Source: Porites lobata (lineage: Eukaryota; Cnidaria; Anthozoa; Scleractinia; Poritidae). From it: a stretch of 64,000 nucleotides of DNA. Below the pieces are notes generated by a model. That model saw only the letters and a list, made by a program, of their open reading frames with translations, made no database searches and was not told the origin of the DNA. Of the stretch, positions 41,491 through 55,400 are shown one piece after another; position 1 is the stretch's first letter; each line of letters opens with the position of its first letter. The stretch is from contig CALNXK010000022.1 of NCBI GenBank assembly GCA_942486035.1, positions 1 to 64,000 on the forward strand, given 5' to 3'. Position numbers and translations under genes: made by a program.

Positions 41491-44484
41491 ATGGAATCTC
41501 TTCTTCAAAGAGCGGCGGAGGTAAGCAAGGAGCATCCAAAACCTGATGTTACGTTCTCCTACGGAACGGCTGGATTCCGCATGCGAACAGACCATCTCGA
41601 CTCTGTAATGTACCGAATGGGTCTTCTCGCTGTTCTTCGCTCGAAGGCCAAAGACGGAAAAGTTATCGGCGTGGTTGTTACTGCTTCGCATAACCCTGTT
41701 CACGACAATGGAGTCAAGCTGGTGGATCCTCGTGGTGAAATGCTTCAGCCATCATGGGAGAAGCACGCATCGGAGCTCGCAAACGCGGAAGATATTGTCG
41801 AGGTTCTGAGGGGGGTGGTGGAAGAGCACAGAATCGATTGGAACGTTCCTGCCAAGGTTTTTATCGCTCGAGACACGAGACCTAGCGGAGTGGAATTTGT
41901 GAAGGCTTTGTTGGATGGAGTACAAGCTTTGGGTGGATCTGGTCGGGATTATGGTGAGAGCTTCTTGTTGTCATGCAAAGAGAACACACCCTTCCCCCGC
42001 CCCTTTTGATAATAAGGCATGAATAGTCTAGCAACGTGATCCTTCCGTGAGAAAATACAAGTGACATAGCTAAAGTAGATAGATCGATAGGCACTTAATC
42101 TAACCATGATGCTTTTATCAGCTTCTGGCGCTGGTTTATGCATCAGTCAATTGCAATTCCAGCTGCGGCGAGCTCCCCCTCCCCCCCTCCCCCGGGCAAC
42201 TGCGGTGCATTTGCACGCCTTGTCAGTCCCGGGGGTGGGGCTTTGACACACAAGTGGTTAGCTATAAAACATGGAGAATTTCCGAGGTAAAGATCATCAG
42301 TTTGTGGCAGATTGGCTTGTCCAGGAAGGGCTAGGAAAAATTTTTGACTTTTTTAAGGGTATGTTTTTCTTAATTTTCAACATTTTCTTGCTCTTAAAAA
42401 CCAGAATTTCAAAACAAATATCAAGATCAGGAGCTTTGATCGCATTTCGCAACAGGCCGCATTTGATTCGTTCTTTATGGTATTAAAATGCCGGGTTTTG
42501 GTAATATTAAAGGTTTGTAAATTTTAAACTGAGAACTATAACATGTATAATTAAAAAGGTTTACGCATTCCTCACACCAGGCCACAATTTTAGCGGTGTT
42601 TTGGTGGTTGAATGATTTTTATCATACAAGGATGGATCCAGGATTTTTCTTGGGAGCGGGTGCACCGCTAAGGAATGGCGTAACTGACTGGTGACGTAAA
42701 GCGCAGCTGGAATTGACTGTAGATGCATTACATAAGAGCCGTGCATTAAAATATTAATATAAATATCCATCAGAGTTCTTAGTTTCCAAATGTGAAAAAA
42801 TATATGTGAAACTAAAAGTGTAAAGGCTGGGAAAAAAATTCTGCATTGATACAGCTCAAACCTTTCTTTCCAAGTGGACATCTTTATTCAGCTGACAATC
42901 AGGCATCTACTTACTGCTAATAATACAGTTATCGATTAAGACAATTAGTGCCAAATAGTAATGAGTAAGTTAAAGAAAACAATGAAATTAGAGTGTATTG
43001 TGTATATTGTGTATTAGTCTATGATCTCCATGTATTTCAAGGGTTAAGTAAAATCACTCCAATAATCCAGAACATACCCTATTTTATCATGATCATACAA
43101 ACTCTCCAGACTATGACCTTCACTACATTTCCTCAAAGAATTAGTAAGAGAATCTGATGAAAGATCAAAGCAATTTTCTCTATTTGATCATTTTATTTTA
43201 TTCCCATGAGCTTTTCCTTTGTGTTTATATGGATGGTATTAGGAGAAAACTGATTATGGTCACGATTGGGACTTTAAGGGGTAATAGTGATTCACAATAT
43301 TAACTGATCACCCTTTTGTGTCAGGTGTTTTATCCACACCTCAGTTGCATTACATGGTCAGATGCCAAAACACTGAAGGTGAATATGGTGAAGCCACAGA
43401 AGAAGGTTACTTTAACAAAATCTCAAATGCCTTCCTGGATCTGAGGTCACTGTCTGGGAAAACAGGTGTCCCTGTGGTCAAGCTGGACGGTGCAAATGGT
43501 GTAGGAGCACTCAAAGTCAAGATGCTGGCCAAACAACTGAAGGGCACTTTGTCACTTGTAATTTGCAATGATGGTTCAAGTGGAAAGTTAAATGAGAAGT
43601 GTGGTGCTGATTATGTGAAGCTTTACCAGTGTGCTCCTGATGGCATGGACATCAACCCAGGTGATCGATGTGTTACATTCGATGGTGATGCTGATAGAGT
43701 GTTGTATTTTTACTACGATAAAGATCACAAGTTCCACTTGCTTGATGGGGATAGAATTGCAACCCTTGTAGTTGGATATTTGAAAGAAAAACTGGACAAA
43801 ACAGGTGTTGTTCTTGATAGAGGCTTGGGAATTGTCCAAACAGCCTATGCCAATGGCAATTCCACATCCTATGCTGAGAGCACCCTTGGAGTGCCTGTGG
43901 CATGCACCAAAACAGGTGTGAAGCACGTTCACCACAAAGCTGAAGAATTTGACATTGGGGTATATTTTGAAGCAAATGGCCATGGAACTGCATTGTTTAC
44001 AAACGATGTTGTGAGGAAGATGAAGGCTGTTGTCCAAGACACAGATGCCAGCACAGAGAGGTGTAAAGCTGCCAAACAAGTCTTAAGCTTGATAGATTTA
44101 GTCAACCAAACTGTTGGTGATGCTATGAGTGACATGCTGGTAGTGGAAAGCATCCTTCATGAAAAAGGCTGGAGTTTGGAAGATTGGACTGCTGTGTACA
44201 CAGATCTCCCTAACCGCCAACGCAAAGTCGCTATCAAGAATCGCAATGTGATTGAAACAACAGATGCTGAAAGGAAGGTTACAGCCCCGCAGGGTCTTCA
44301 AGATGAAATTGATAAGCTTGTTTCTGGGTACAAGAATGCAAGATCCTTTGTGCGACCATCTGGTACTGAGGATATAGTACGTGTATATGCTGAGGCTGAT
44401 ACGCGAGAAGCTGCTGATTCTTTGGCATTGGCTGTCAGCCAGAAAGTTTATGATTTAGCTGGTGGTATTGGGGATAGGCCGTAA
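41491..44484 (+). CDS. PGM3: Phosphoacetylglucosamine mutase
   Basis: Two coding exons, 41491-41953 and 43325-44484, joined through a split Gly codon by a 1371-bp GT-AG intron. They give 540 residues (human enzyme 542). The enzyme interconverts GlcNAc-6-phosphate and GlcNAc-1-phosphate in the cytosolic UDP-GlcNAc pathway, which feeds glycosylation and chitin-type polymers. The phosphoserine loop TASHNP has the catalytic Ser at residue 66. The metal-binding loop FDGDADR lies at 273-279. The sugar-specificity region GVYFEANGHGT is present. The phosphate-binding RPSGTED is at 498-504. The end, GGIGDRP, is as in the vertebrate enzyme. A poly(A) signal follows the stop almost at once. The intron contains no recognised element beyond repeat-like text near 42628. 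Convergent with NARS1. Confidence 0.96.
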
Positions 44485-44485
44485 T

Positions 44486-44491
44486 AATAAA
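44486..44491 (+). terminator. Polyadenylation signal just after the PGM3 stop
   Basis: AATAAA begins one base after the TAA stop. If used, the 3' untranslated region would be only about 20-30 nt. Further A/T-rich hexamers downstream could act instead. Confidence 0.45.
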
Positions 44492-46402
44492 TTTTAATGG
44501 GAACCTAATATGTTTTCTATTTTTTTCTGTGATGTTAGCTCTGTCATGACCAGACAGGTTGAATATCAAATTGTAACAGTTGAGAAATAATTATTGGAGG
44601 GCTCTTAATACATGAGACTTTAAATAATATTTTAGTTATGGAATAATTTTGTTTATTTTTGTTCCATTAGTTTTTTATGAACTTATTGCCTGAAGAATAA
44701 TAGAAAACAATTAAAATAATGACCCAAAAAAGTTTCAACAAATTCAACTTTGATAAGATTTACTGTGTAATAGTTTCAAAACTTAGATAATACAATGTAT
44801 AAAAAATACAATGCATATGTCTGGAGGAACCGTTTTTTTTCCACTCTTGGCTTCTTTTTTTATTTTTTACTCTTGGTCCTAAATCTGAGCTCGTGAAGTT
44901 CTGCGATACTACTCGTATTTCTAGTTATATATGTTATGACTGTGCTGAACCTGTCCCTTCGCATTCGGCAGCTGTCTTGTGGCGCTATGTGCTCCCTATT
45001 TTCCTGGCTATGGGTTGAGACAGTATGTCAAAAAGCATGTCTGTTCGCAGTTAAGCCCGACTAGTTTCTCAAAGGGTGCCGGATAATGCTAACCGTGGAT
45101 TAATCTCTACCCCGTGGATAAGACAGTTGGTTATCCGACTTTTGAACAACTGGTCCCAACACCTATTTGATGTTGCTATTAGTTTGTGCGTAAAAGAAAC
45201 CATTACTTGTACGGATTATGTATACGTTAAGAACTTGCCAGCAGCTCAGTTCTGTTCCCACAAAATATTTTTTCCATTTTAATGTTTGCCTGAACACAAT
45301 CGTTTCAAGTTTGTGTAGATTTCGAAAGAAGGGTGTTAACATCAAGGTAAATGAAATATCATATAAAGTTATAAAATTCAAGGAGTCTCCGATGTAAACT
45401 TAGGTCCACAAACCCTCGCTTTGTCGACCTCGAGGACTGAACAGCCTAAAAATCATTGACAGAAATGGAATAAAAACACGACTGCACTTCCTTTAGATGG
45501 AACAGTTGCAATTTTATTTCATTTGAAGAAAGTTTATACTAGAAATACAAGCGTCTCGGGACTACAAGATACTACTAAAACGAAACTTTCATTTTAATGA
45601 CGAATCCAAGTTTGTCATGGACCCTGAAAGACAAGTGCGTTACACGACAATGTGTATGCCAAAAATACCTGAACGACCAATTTTTAGTTTTACGTGGAGC
45701 GCACGGACATTACTGCTGTGTGCTCGCTTCCAAGTCGGTGTCATGGCCGCTGGTTAGACTAAGATTTCCGATTCAAATCTTCCAGAAAATGTTGACTGTC
45801 TTTTCATATCGTTCAAAATAATTTTGGCAAATTTTTGAGTAAAGTTCGTTTTCGTAAAAACACTGAGCAAAGTAGACTGTTGATAATTAGCTTTTGTATG
45901 ACTTTGCTTGAAAACAGGTGCAAAATTCGTCCTTGATTTTTGTCCTTGAACTAGACATCAAAAAGAGTATAAAAAGCATTTATTTACCGTCTGTTTGGAC
46001 AGAAGGCTGGGACCCAGGTCCTGAAAGACCGATCAGCGGAAACCCAGGATTAAAACTTTACTCCACTATTATAGTATCATATTATTTCGACAAAACTGGA
46101 TCTTGTAATACAAGGCTCAGTGGTATTTTATAATCTCAGGTTTCTGCACAAGGAAACTTTGCTGATAATTCGTCCTATCCGGGGTTAAGCTTAATCATCT
46201 TTCAAGTAACCGGGTCCTGAAGATTTCAATAAGGGTAGTAGGAAATACAACTGTTTAATTTCCTGGCGTAGTTCTAAGAACTGCCCTTACGAAATAACTC
46301 TAAGTTAATATAAATTCTATAGCTAGAATTTTATTGGCTGGTTCCATACTGCATTTTATTGTGGGTAATGTAAATTAAATCGACTCCAGTGTGTTTTTAT
46401 TT
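44492..46402. other. Intergenic between convergent PGM3 and NARS1
   Basis: No supported gene. Short frames around 45076-46133 have no domain. Confidence 0.4.
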
Positions 46403-49400
46403 TTATGGTCGACATCTTCCGGTAAATCGTGGGTAAAGACACACGTCTCTGATGTGATCCCTGTTTAGTAACCAAGTCAAGAATCTCTCCAGTCCCAGTC
46501 CATAACCTCCGTGGGGACAAGAACCATACTTTCTCTGCAAAAAAAAGAGCGACTGTTACCCTTGCTGAGAAAATAAAAGTTAAAGAGAAAACACCCGGCA
46601 TTTCAGGACCGCACCACTAGTTTCCCCTCGAAATAGGGAGCTTAAGAAACGAGAACGGCAAAACAGCAATAGGTTTACAGGGTCTATCGAGGATTACCCT
46701 GCGTAGCAGGCGCTTGGAAGTAGTGGGCGAAAGAGAGAACGGGCGCGCGCGAGGGAGACACGCGTGTCGGCTCCTTCTCGCGCGCCTGTTTTTTCTTGTG
46801 TCCACTACTTCCAAGCGCCTGCTACGCAGGCTAATCTAGGATTTACCGTTTGGAGGAGAGGTCCCAAGCGAGTGGCCGAACGAAAGTCGTCGCCTTGTGT
46901 TCACGTCCTCCACAAACGTGAAATTAGGCATTATCACGTCGGCGTGCAATGACGGCAAAGAAGTGTACCAAAAATGCACGATGCACGTGCAAAGTTGTTG
47001 TTTTGCCAATCTTAACCTATTGATTTTATGCCGTTCTCGTCGCCGTCGTCGTTAGGTAACAGGGGTGGCATCGTCCGTAAAAAATGGTAAAGACCGTTTA
47101 CGAAAGGGAAATAGGCCCCGGAAATAGACGTCACCAATCGCACGCGGGAAAACAAGTTAACTGTGAATGGTTTAACAGTGTTTTGGTATCGAATTGTTGC
47201 ACTCTGAGATTGGCTGAAAATCACATGGCACTTCTCTGTAACCAATCCGTGATGAAACCAAAACAATTCTGACCAGGTTGCGTGCGTTTTCCCGCAACTA
47301 GCTCCCGCTGCTTGCATTTACTTAGCTCTGATTGGCTTACTAGTGCGAAGAAACAATTGGCTTACTGTTAGTAAAAACCAAACTTTATGGAGCGCAGGCG
47401 AGATAGATCGAAGGTAAAAACGCTCACGACTTCTGTGGTGTGCTTTGCGAAAGTTTCATGTGATAGAAGAACAAAACGCCCGTAATCAGATTACGAGTGA
47501 TAGAAGGTCCAAACGCGCTTCATCAGATTGGGTTCAATGCACTCCATTCATTCTTAGTCAAAGCCCAAATGCTTTAACAAATGCCAACTACATACGTTCC
47601 GCTCATGCGTAAAAGCAACCTGTAGATTAGGATTGTGGGCTCCTCTGGTCGCTCACAATAACTTCCTTAAGTAACAAACACGAACAATGGTTGCTTGATC
47701 TAACAAATTCGTAGGTTCGTAACATACCTGGTCAGTGTACCAATAGTAAGGCGTTGGATCGATTCCTTCTCGTTCGTATCCTTGCATCAACTCATCCTGA
47801 AATAGCAATAGCGCAAAACATAGTTGAAGAGATGAGAATTAGCACCCTTTCGAAAAGAAAAGGGCTGGAGGACTTGACAATCTACGCCCACGGGCAAATT
47901 ATTCCAGTCAAAGGAACAAAAATTTCCCTACCTCCGCACTAAGCAATAACTGAAATCTTTTATTGAAATGCGACAAAAGTATCAAAAAATTTAAGTCTCG
48001 TACAGCATTGTGTTCATTTAAAAAACTTAAGCATTAACCTTATGTCCCATGGATTTATAAGATCATGTATAAAAATGTGACGTTAGGTTCTTTTGTGAAT
48101 GGTACCAAATAAAATTTATTTTTAAAAGTCTTAACGCATTGTTCTTGATTACTGACATTATCTACAAACATGGTCACGAAAATAAAACAGATCCAAAATC
48201 GTAAATGTTTTATCTTTCTCAGGTCAAAGGTCTCTTGAAAATTAACCCTCCCTGCTGGTTTTCAACCTGGAGGAGTTTTCCGTTTTGAAAATAAAGCTTC
48301 CGGTTACTTTGATACCGCAATAAAAGATCTTGAAACGTTCAATTGATCCCAGAGCACTTCGGGCGAAGAAAGATTGAAATATATCCTCCCCAGGAAGAAC
48401 AAGAATAGATCAACAAAGACAATCAAATCCCCCCCATACCCCCCCCCCCCCCCCGCAAGCTTTACATTGATAGGTGCAAAAGCCTGGTTGTAAGACTGGG
48501 TTTCACTGTAGTACTTTAGAATATTAGAGAGCTTCAGATTTGAGGACGAGAACGAGTAGGAGTACGAGATTTAACTTAAAGTTTTTTATGCGTGTTCTAA
48601 AAAAAAGACACCCTGGAAAGTTTCATTTTCCCTTTTTTTACCAAAAAAGTTAGTATTATGGGGAATGCGAAAGTGGGAATTACAAGGCTGCCCAGGAAAT
48701 TGGGTCTAGATTCGAACCCCGTTAAAAGTCTCGAAGTGTAATTGGGTACAACTGTCAACACGGATCGAGTCTCAGATGAAACTTTAAAATGGACAATGAA
48801 CAAGATATTGGCTAAAGAAACAACAAACTTACATAATGCCACATCCTCATTGACCCACCAACAATCTCCCCAACACCAGGCATCAATAGATCGACCTAGA
48901 AACAGAGAATCAACGTTTTAGAGTTTGTTCTAGTTGCTACAATACAAAGGAGAACGCCTCTCAGTTTGGGACTTAATTGACTGCTCGCAGTAACCACCAC
49001 CAGGGGTATTAGAGAGGTTAAGCATCATGTTTAGGTCAAACGGTAACCGCGAATTTGCACCACGTGACCAAGTTTCCCCTTTACTTGTCGTTCACTGTTC
49101 ATTATTTCTCATGCTCTATTTTGAGAAATTCTCAACCTGAATCTGACGTTTGCTGTTTACGTCAAGCTTAATCTTTCTATTAATACAGCAAAGTTTTTGA
49201 AAATCCACTATCAGCATTTTTAGTTCCCTTTGGTTATGTGACCGCACTCAGTGACCAGGATTGGAGATAAGTGCTGGCAATAAATTACGTACTACAAGGT
49301 GCTTTCTCCTCTGCTCATTTTCTGGAAACGTTGGCAAATTCAACACACTAAACATATTTCTCAACAATCTTGGTTTGTTTGCAACCACGCGATAAGGTGG

Positions 49401-52400
49401 CAAAACAATATATTTTTTTCGCAGAATTTGCATGGAAAGAGTTTACTTCCCAGCAAAGGAAAAGGCTTTTGTTCGGAAACCGGTCGTTTCGCCAACGAGT
49501 CGTTTCGCTAACGGTCGTTTCGCAAACGTCTCTGGTCAGTTCGCAAACGTGTAGAAGTCAGTTCGCAATCGTTTAGAAGTCAATTCGCAAACGTTATAAA
49601 CATTGATATGTCAACCTACGTTTTGACTGTACAGTTCAGAATACTAACGTTATGCCTAAATTATTGGGTCTGAAATTTAACGTTACAAACATTTACACGA
49701 TTCAGAATACTACATTACTTACTCGTTGTATGCGTAAATTATTGGATGTGAACTCTCACAGCTTATTAACCGCTAAAGTATATTTCTTAATCAAATGGAC
49801 AGACAAGTCGATTGGGTACAAACAGACCGCCATTTTGAAGTTCCTTTATTTAAACCTAGTCCTTTAGGATAATTGTTCGTCCTCTTCGCTTACACGCGTG
49901 TGGTTCGGTGCGGGTTTTGTTTCATACAGCTTACCTCGTAGGAAACACGCGCGCGCTATTGTTATCTTAATTAGAGTTAGTTATCACCTATTTAGTGGAA
50001 AACGACAAATCAGTGGTGCCGTATCTAATCGACTACCAATCACATTGCTGTGATTTTGATCCGCTGCTACTGGGCACTACAGTATATAAAGGGCTGCAAG
50101 TTCTGTTCATTTCATTCAACTTAGCTTCACGATCAGTCGACAACTAGTTATGGAAAGTTTTCATTGTATCTTCTGCGCTAAAGAAGTCACTTCTCGTCAG
50201 GAAGCCCTTTTATGCGATGGCTGCCATAACTTCAGTTACAAACTACAATCCACGACAAAAGTAGTTGGGAAGGTTGTACAACTTAACAGTACAGTCGACT
50301 CCCGATAACTCGAACCTCGAGCTACCTCGAACCAAAGTCGACTTCCCTTGGATTTCCTTCATACATTTACTATAATTTTACCCAAGGTAACTCGAACCCT
50401 CGCTAACTCGAAGCTCCCGCAAACTCGAAGTACTTTCTGTTTCCCTTCAGATCATTTTTATATAACTTTACCCTTGGTGACTCGAACCATGTGTTAAGGT
50501 GGTAACAAGTCGGAGAATAAAACATTGTACAGAACTCCGAAACATTGAATTTATTCCAAAACAACCGCGTCAATTCTTTGTCTTCACTTTTTTGTTACTG
50601 CATATCAAATTCCTGTCCATATCTGTACATTAATCAAGATTTGTTTCTTAACTCCTTTTCAAAAATATTAATCATTAATCTCTCGCTGCCCCTGAAGTGA
50701 AGTGTGCATGACACTTTCATGAACCCCCCCACCCCATCCATTTGCTTATTTGCTTTGAACTCTCGATAACCTTTTCGATTTCCCTAGAAGGTTCGAGTTA
50801 TCAGGAGTTGACAATTACGCACACGACATTGGGCCAGGGGTGAGGGGAAGAAGCAAAAAAGAGAAAAAAGTAGCAGCCTTCCCAACACTTTTGATGACGA
50901 TCATAGCATGGGGGGTTATGTACTTACCGATTCCGTGACACGCTTATCTTCTGGACATCTGAACATGTAGAAGGACTTAATTTCCGTAGGGAAACGACAC
51001 AGCAGGATTGGCTAGGTTATGAAAAATAATATAATCAAGGATCAATAAGCAAGCCTATTAAAATGACGTATTGAGAAACCCAAGTTCGAGTACCTCGTTG
51101 ATTTGATCTGTCATTTTTCGCTCAGGCATCTCAGGAATGTCCTGCAAGAGAAAAAGAAGAGTCCAAAATCAGCAGACAAAAATAGAGTATTGACATTAAT
51201 TTTGTTCTAATTTGATTTTGCCCCCTCCCTTAACAATAACAACAACAACAGGTGAAAATTAAGATTGGGAATCCTTTTACTGAAGACTACAGTGAAACCT
51301 GTATTAAGCGGACACCCTCGGGGAATGCTGTAGTGTCCGCTTAATACAGGGTGTCCGCCTAATACAGGTTTCGATATATAACGTCATATGAGGTGTCAAA
51401 TGCCATTCAAATGAATAGTGGAAGCGTTTATAATACTCCCAGAGACTATGACGATAGACGTTTGCATTAATTTCTTTATCAAAGTGAACCAATTGACTAT
51501 AGTACCATAAACATGGATTGCAACTCAAATTTGAAGAAATCAGATGAGTGAAACAAGCTCTATACAAACAAAACGAAATAGAAAACAATCCTGTACTGTG
51601 AAAACTAATCAAATAAGTTCGTCAAGTCACGTTTTTCAATGTAAAAATCGAAAAATTTGTGGGTGGCTATTCGAGGCAATCTTTCGCATTTCCGGTGTCT
51701 GGCATGTTGGGTGGTGGAATTTAATTACAAGTGTCCGTTTAATACAGGTTGGCAACAATAGAAATGGCCCTTTTTAGGTACTTTTTAGGTGTCCGCGTCC
51801 GCTTAATAGAGGTGTCCGCTTAATAAAGGTTTCATTTAAAGTAAATAAGGGAAATAAATTTGGGGACTTCGGCTACTGTCCGCTTAATAGAGGGTGTCCG
51901 CTTAATACGGTGTCCACTTAATACAGGTTTCACTGTAGTTGTATTTTGTATATTAAAATTGAAACAAAATTTTAATGTAGCAGATAAAAATTTTGGCTAT
52001 TTTCCCCATTTTGAATTTCCTGCATGCTGCCATGGTAACAAAATATGTGGTCAAAATTCAAAATGGTGGTAAGCAGCAATTTTTTTAAAAAATTTGCATT
52101 ACAATTATTTGTTCATACCGAATTGGAATCTAAAGTTTCTTTCTTAAATTTTAATATTAATTCGTTGACACGGAGAATTTTCCATTTAATGGAGAGAGTG
52201 CAGTCGCAACACACGAAATCTGAAGACATATCTGTATTTGACATGTGTGGTAAGAACTAAGACGTGGTCAATGTAACATTACATCATACCTCTCCAAATT
52301 CATAGAACGTTCCATCGTCTTTTTTGATGTTGTGCTCCTTCAAGTACACGATAGCATCAGAATAGTTCATTCTCCTGCGACAAAATAAAATAAATGGTGG

Positions 52401-55400
52401 CTGTGAAGTGAGTTCTCTGAGAACTCCGAGTACAAAGAAACCTGGATATTCAATTGACAGCACTCGATGAACTTACTTGAAAGGTCTCTTTGGAGGCTTG
52501 AAATTCTAAAAGACAGTTTATAATGATGGAAAAATACATAAATTATCATAATAGTGAATCGACAACTCGAAATTTGTACCAAATTACAGGAAATTTTTTA
52601 GAGGTAAAGTCATTACCAACAGCACTTTATTTGGCAACAAAGAAAAGTTAAGTTAACAACAAAGATGGAAAATTTTTTCGATGTTCCAGCTGGCCGGACA
52701 ATTAAGAGTACTACAGACTTATATCATAGTATAACCTAATTATCAAAGTATGTATTAAATAAGTTTTAGATTTTACCGACAAGATAATCAGCAACTGCTG
52801 GGCCAAAATTGGAGCGACAAGAAGAAACTGTATTTACCAAGCTAAGGTTCAATGGAGAATTGTAACACCCCAACCCTCTACCAACTTTACTTTCTCTTAC
52901 TTTCTAAGGAGGTTGCAGTTTGAGTAACGTAAAATTAACGAAAACTTGGCCACTTTTACCAGAGATGGGTGTAGCTGATGTACATCTAAAATGATTATTT
53001 AAAACTTAACGAAGGTATATAGTAGATGTATAAGATAAATGTGAGCCACCATCTTTTCCTTTATTTTGCTTGTGATAAATTTAAGACAAATAATTACACT
53101 CTAAACATAATAATAAGCCCTGGGTATTACACACCGGATTCAGTTCCTTGAGTATTTCTGCATGGGGAGACTTCAGAACTCTATCAACAACGTCGCAAAC
53201 CTGGAATGGAAAAAAAAAATGGATAAAGGGGTATACTTTGAACGTTTATTTCTATGGGAAATATAGGGCTTAGTCTGAGGGGAAGAAAAACATAATATAA
53301 GTTTGGCGCTATTAACTCGGTTTATATCATGGTTTCTATAACGGAAGCTTTGAGCCTTGCTTAAGTTAGTTGATAAAACCTCATTCTCTATCATAATTTT
53401 ATTAAACAAAGCTTTGATCAGCGCAACCATAATTACGCATTATTCATTGGACAGGAAATAAAAGCCACAGACCAGTAATTAAGGTGGAAAACTCAAAAGG
53501 AAAAAATAATAATAAAAACAGTAAATAAATAAAAATTTGTACCAAGTCTTCTATCCTGTCTAGGAGATCATCAAATGAAATGAAGGGGCATTCTGCTTCT
53601 ACATGAGTATATCTGAAATCAGGAAAAAACACAGAATCCTGTATTGTATCCACTACCGCAATACCTTGAAGCAAAATTAAGCCAGTTCAAAGATGCGTTG
53701 CAAGTTTTGTTATCAACCGTTACACAAAAATGGCTGATGCTATTGTGTTTGGATGGCTCCCTGTTAAGGAGAGAAACCAATTTCATCTATTAAGGACAAC
53801 CCATACAGCCCTATATGATACTCGACTGGCCGAGCTATTTAACTATGGAGAGATGTCAAACTACCAGGAATCTACATGCAAAAGCTATATTGCAACTGGT
53901 CATGTCTCCTGAAACAGGAACTTTTCGAGATCCAGCCTCCAAGTTATTCTACAGTCTGCCAAATGACATCAAACTTAAGACTAATGTTAAAACATTTGCG
54001 AGAAAAGTTTTTAAATTATTTAAAACTAAGGCCGAATCTAGATTAGATTGCATTTGTTTGATTGTGCTTTTGTTTGTTTGTTTGAATTATAGCTTTTGAT
54101 ATCATATACCAACTTGTACTTTCACTTTTCATCCATATTACACATGTATAAATATATTTCATTGATGAATGTAGAACCACTCCATATAGGAAAGTCATCG
54201 GCTTACTTTGGAGCTGTTGTGGCAGAAAAGTTAGCCTGAGTGGCAGGCTTAAAAAGGAGAGGGGGGTGCCAGGGGAGAGAAATAAAAAAGAAGAAATGCA
54301 AAAGGGAAAAGAGAAAGGGAGCTTTTTCCTCTCTCCCTAATCCCCTATCCCTTTCCCCTCCTCCCATAACCCTTGGATGCCTTTCGTGCAGGCTTCAGTA
54401 AAGTAAGGACAACAGACATACTCTGATAGATGTCTCCTAGTGCGTGACTGCTCTGCCCTGTATGACTGTGCTATACAGAATACATCACCCAGTGATGGCA
54501 AGAGTGTTTCCAGGTACAGCTGGGAGGACTGCGTCAAGTAGGCCTTCATAAAGAATAATACAGTCACAATGGTTGTAATGATTATTGGAAACTTAACAAA
54601 ATGTCAGTACCAGTAAATTAAAAACAACACTAAAACTAACAACAACAACAAGAATAACAAACACGTACATGTAAAACTGAAATTCAAAAACTGCAAAATT
54701 ACAAAGAGGGTTAGCCATATGAATCTCCACTTTGCTACAAAGATACCTTTCATGAACATACTCATTGCACTCACAAGCTTCTTAGAAGTGAGATGTTGGT
54801 ACATGTACCCCAGAGAGGATTAGCAACTTACACCGCTTCCATAAAACTGTACTTACTTTATCAAAAAAAAAAAAAAAATGAACACTTACTTTTTCACCAA
54901 AATAGTTAAATTCAAAGAGAGTAGAACCTCCTTCAACTTGTGTTTGGACCATTGTGGGTGGAGTGACCTGTGAATGAATAAAACAGTGCATTAAGAAAAA
55001 TAATGATAAATGGCTCTGCAGACAGCGCAGAGTTGACTCCAGCAAGAATTTTAAGATATAAGTGTATGAGAAATTTTCTCTCACCACCAGTTTACTGTAG
55101 TAACTTTAATAATATCATAAATGCTCAAATAAATGCCCCAGGCATCTATTTAATTTTAGAAGCCCGAGCAAGGGAGTTAAATAGATAAGATGAGTTTATA
55201 CACGCAAAAGAGAGAGGAATTTATTCTCATAATTGTAACAAATTCAACAAAACTGTAATATAATACTTTAGGTGAAAACCACAGTATATAAATAGCAGAC
55301 TAACCACTCCATCCATTGATACCGCTATGTCATTTAAGATTCATTATTTTTTGGCCTGGCGCACGCTACTGGTGTACACGGCTAAGAATCTCACATCGTT

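Noticed and set aside
43588..44079. Long minus-strand frames opposite PGM3 exon 2
   Set aside because: They are shadows of a strongly conserved coding exon.
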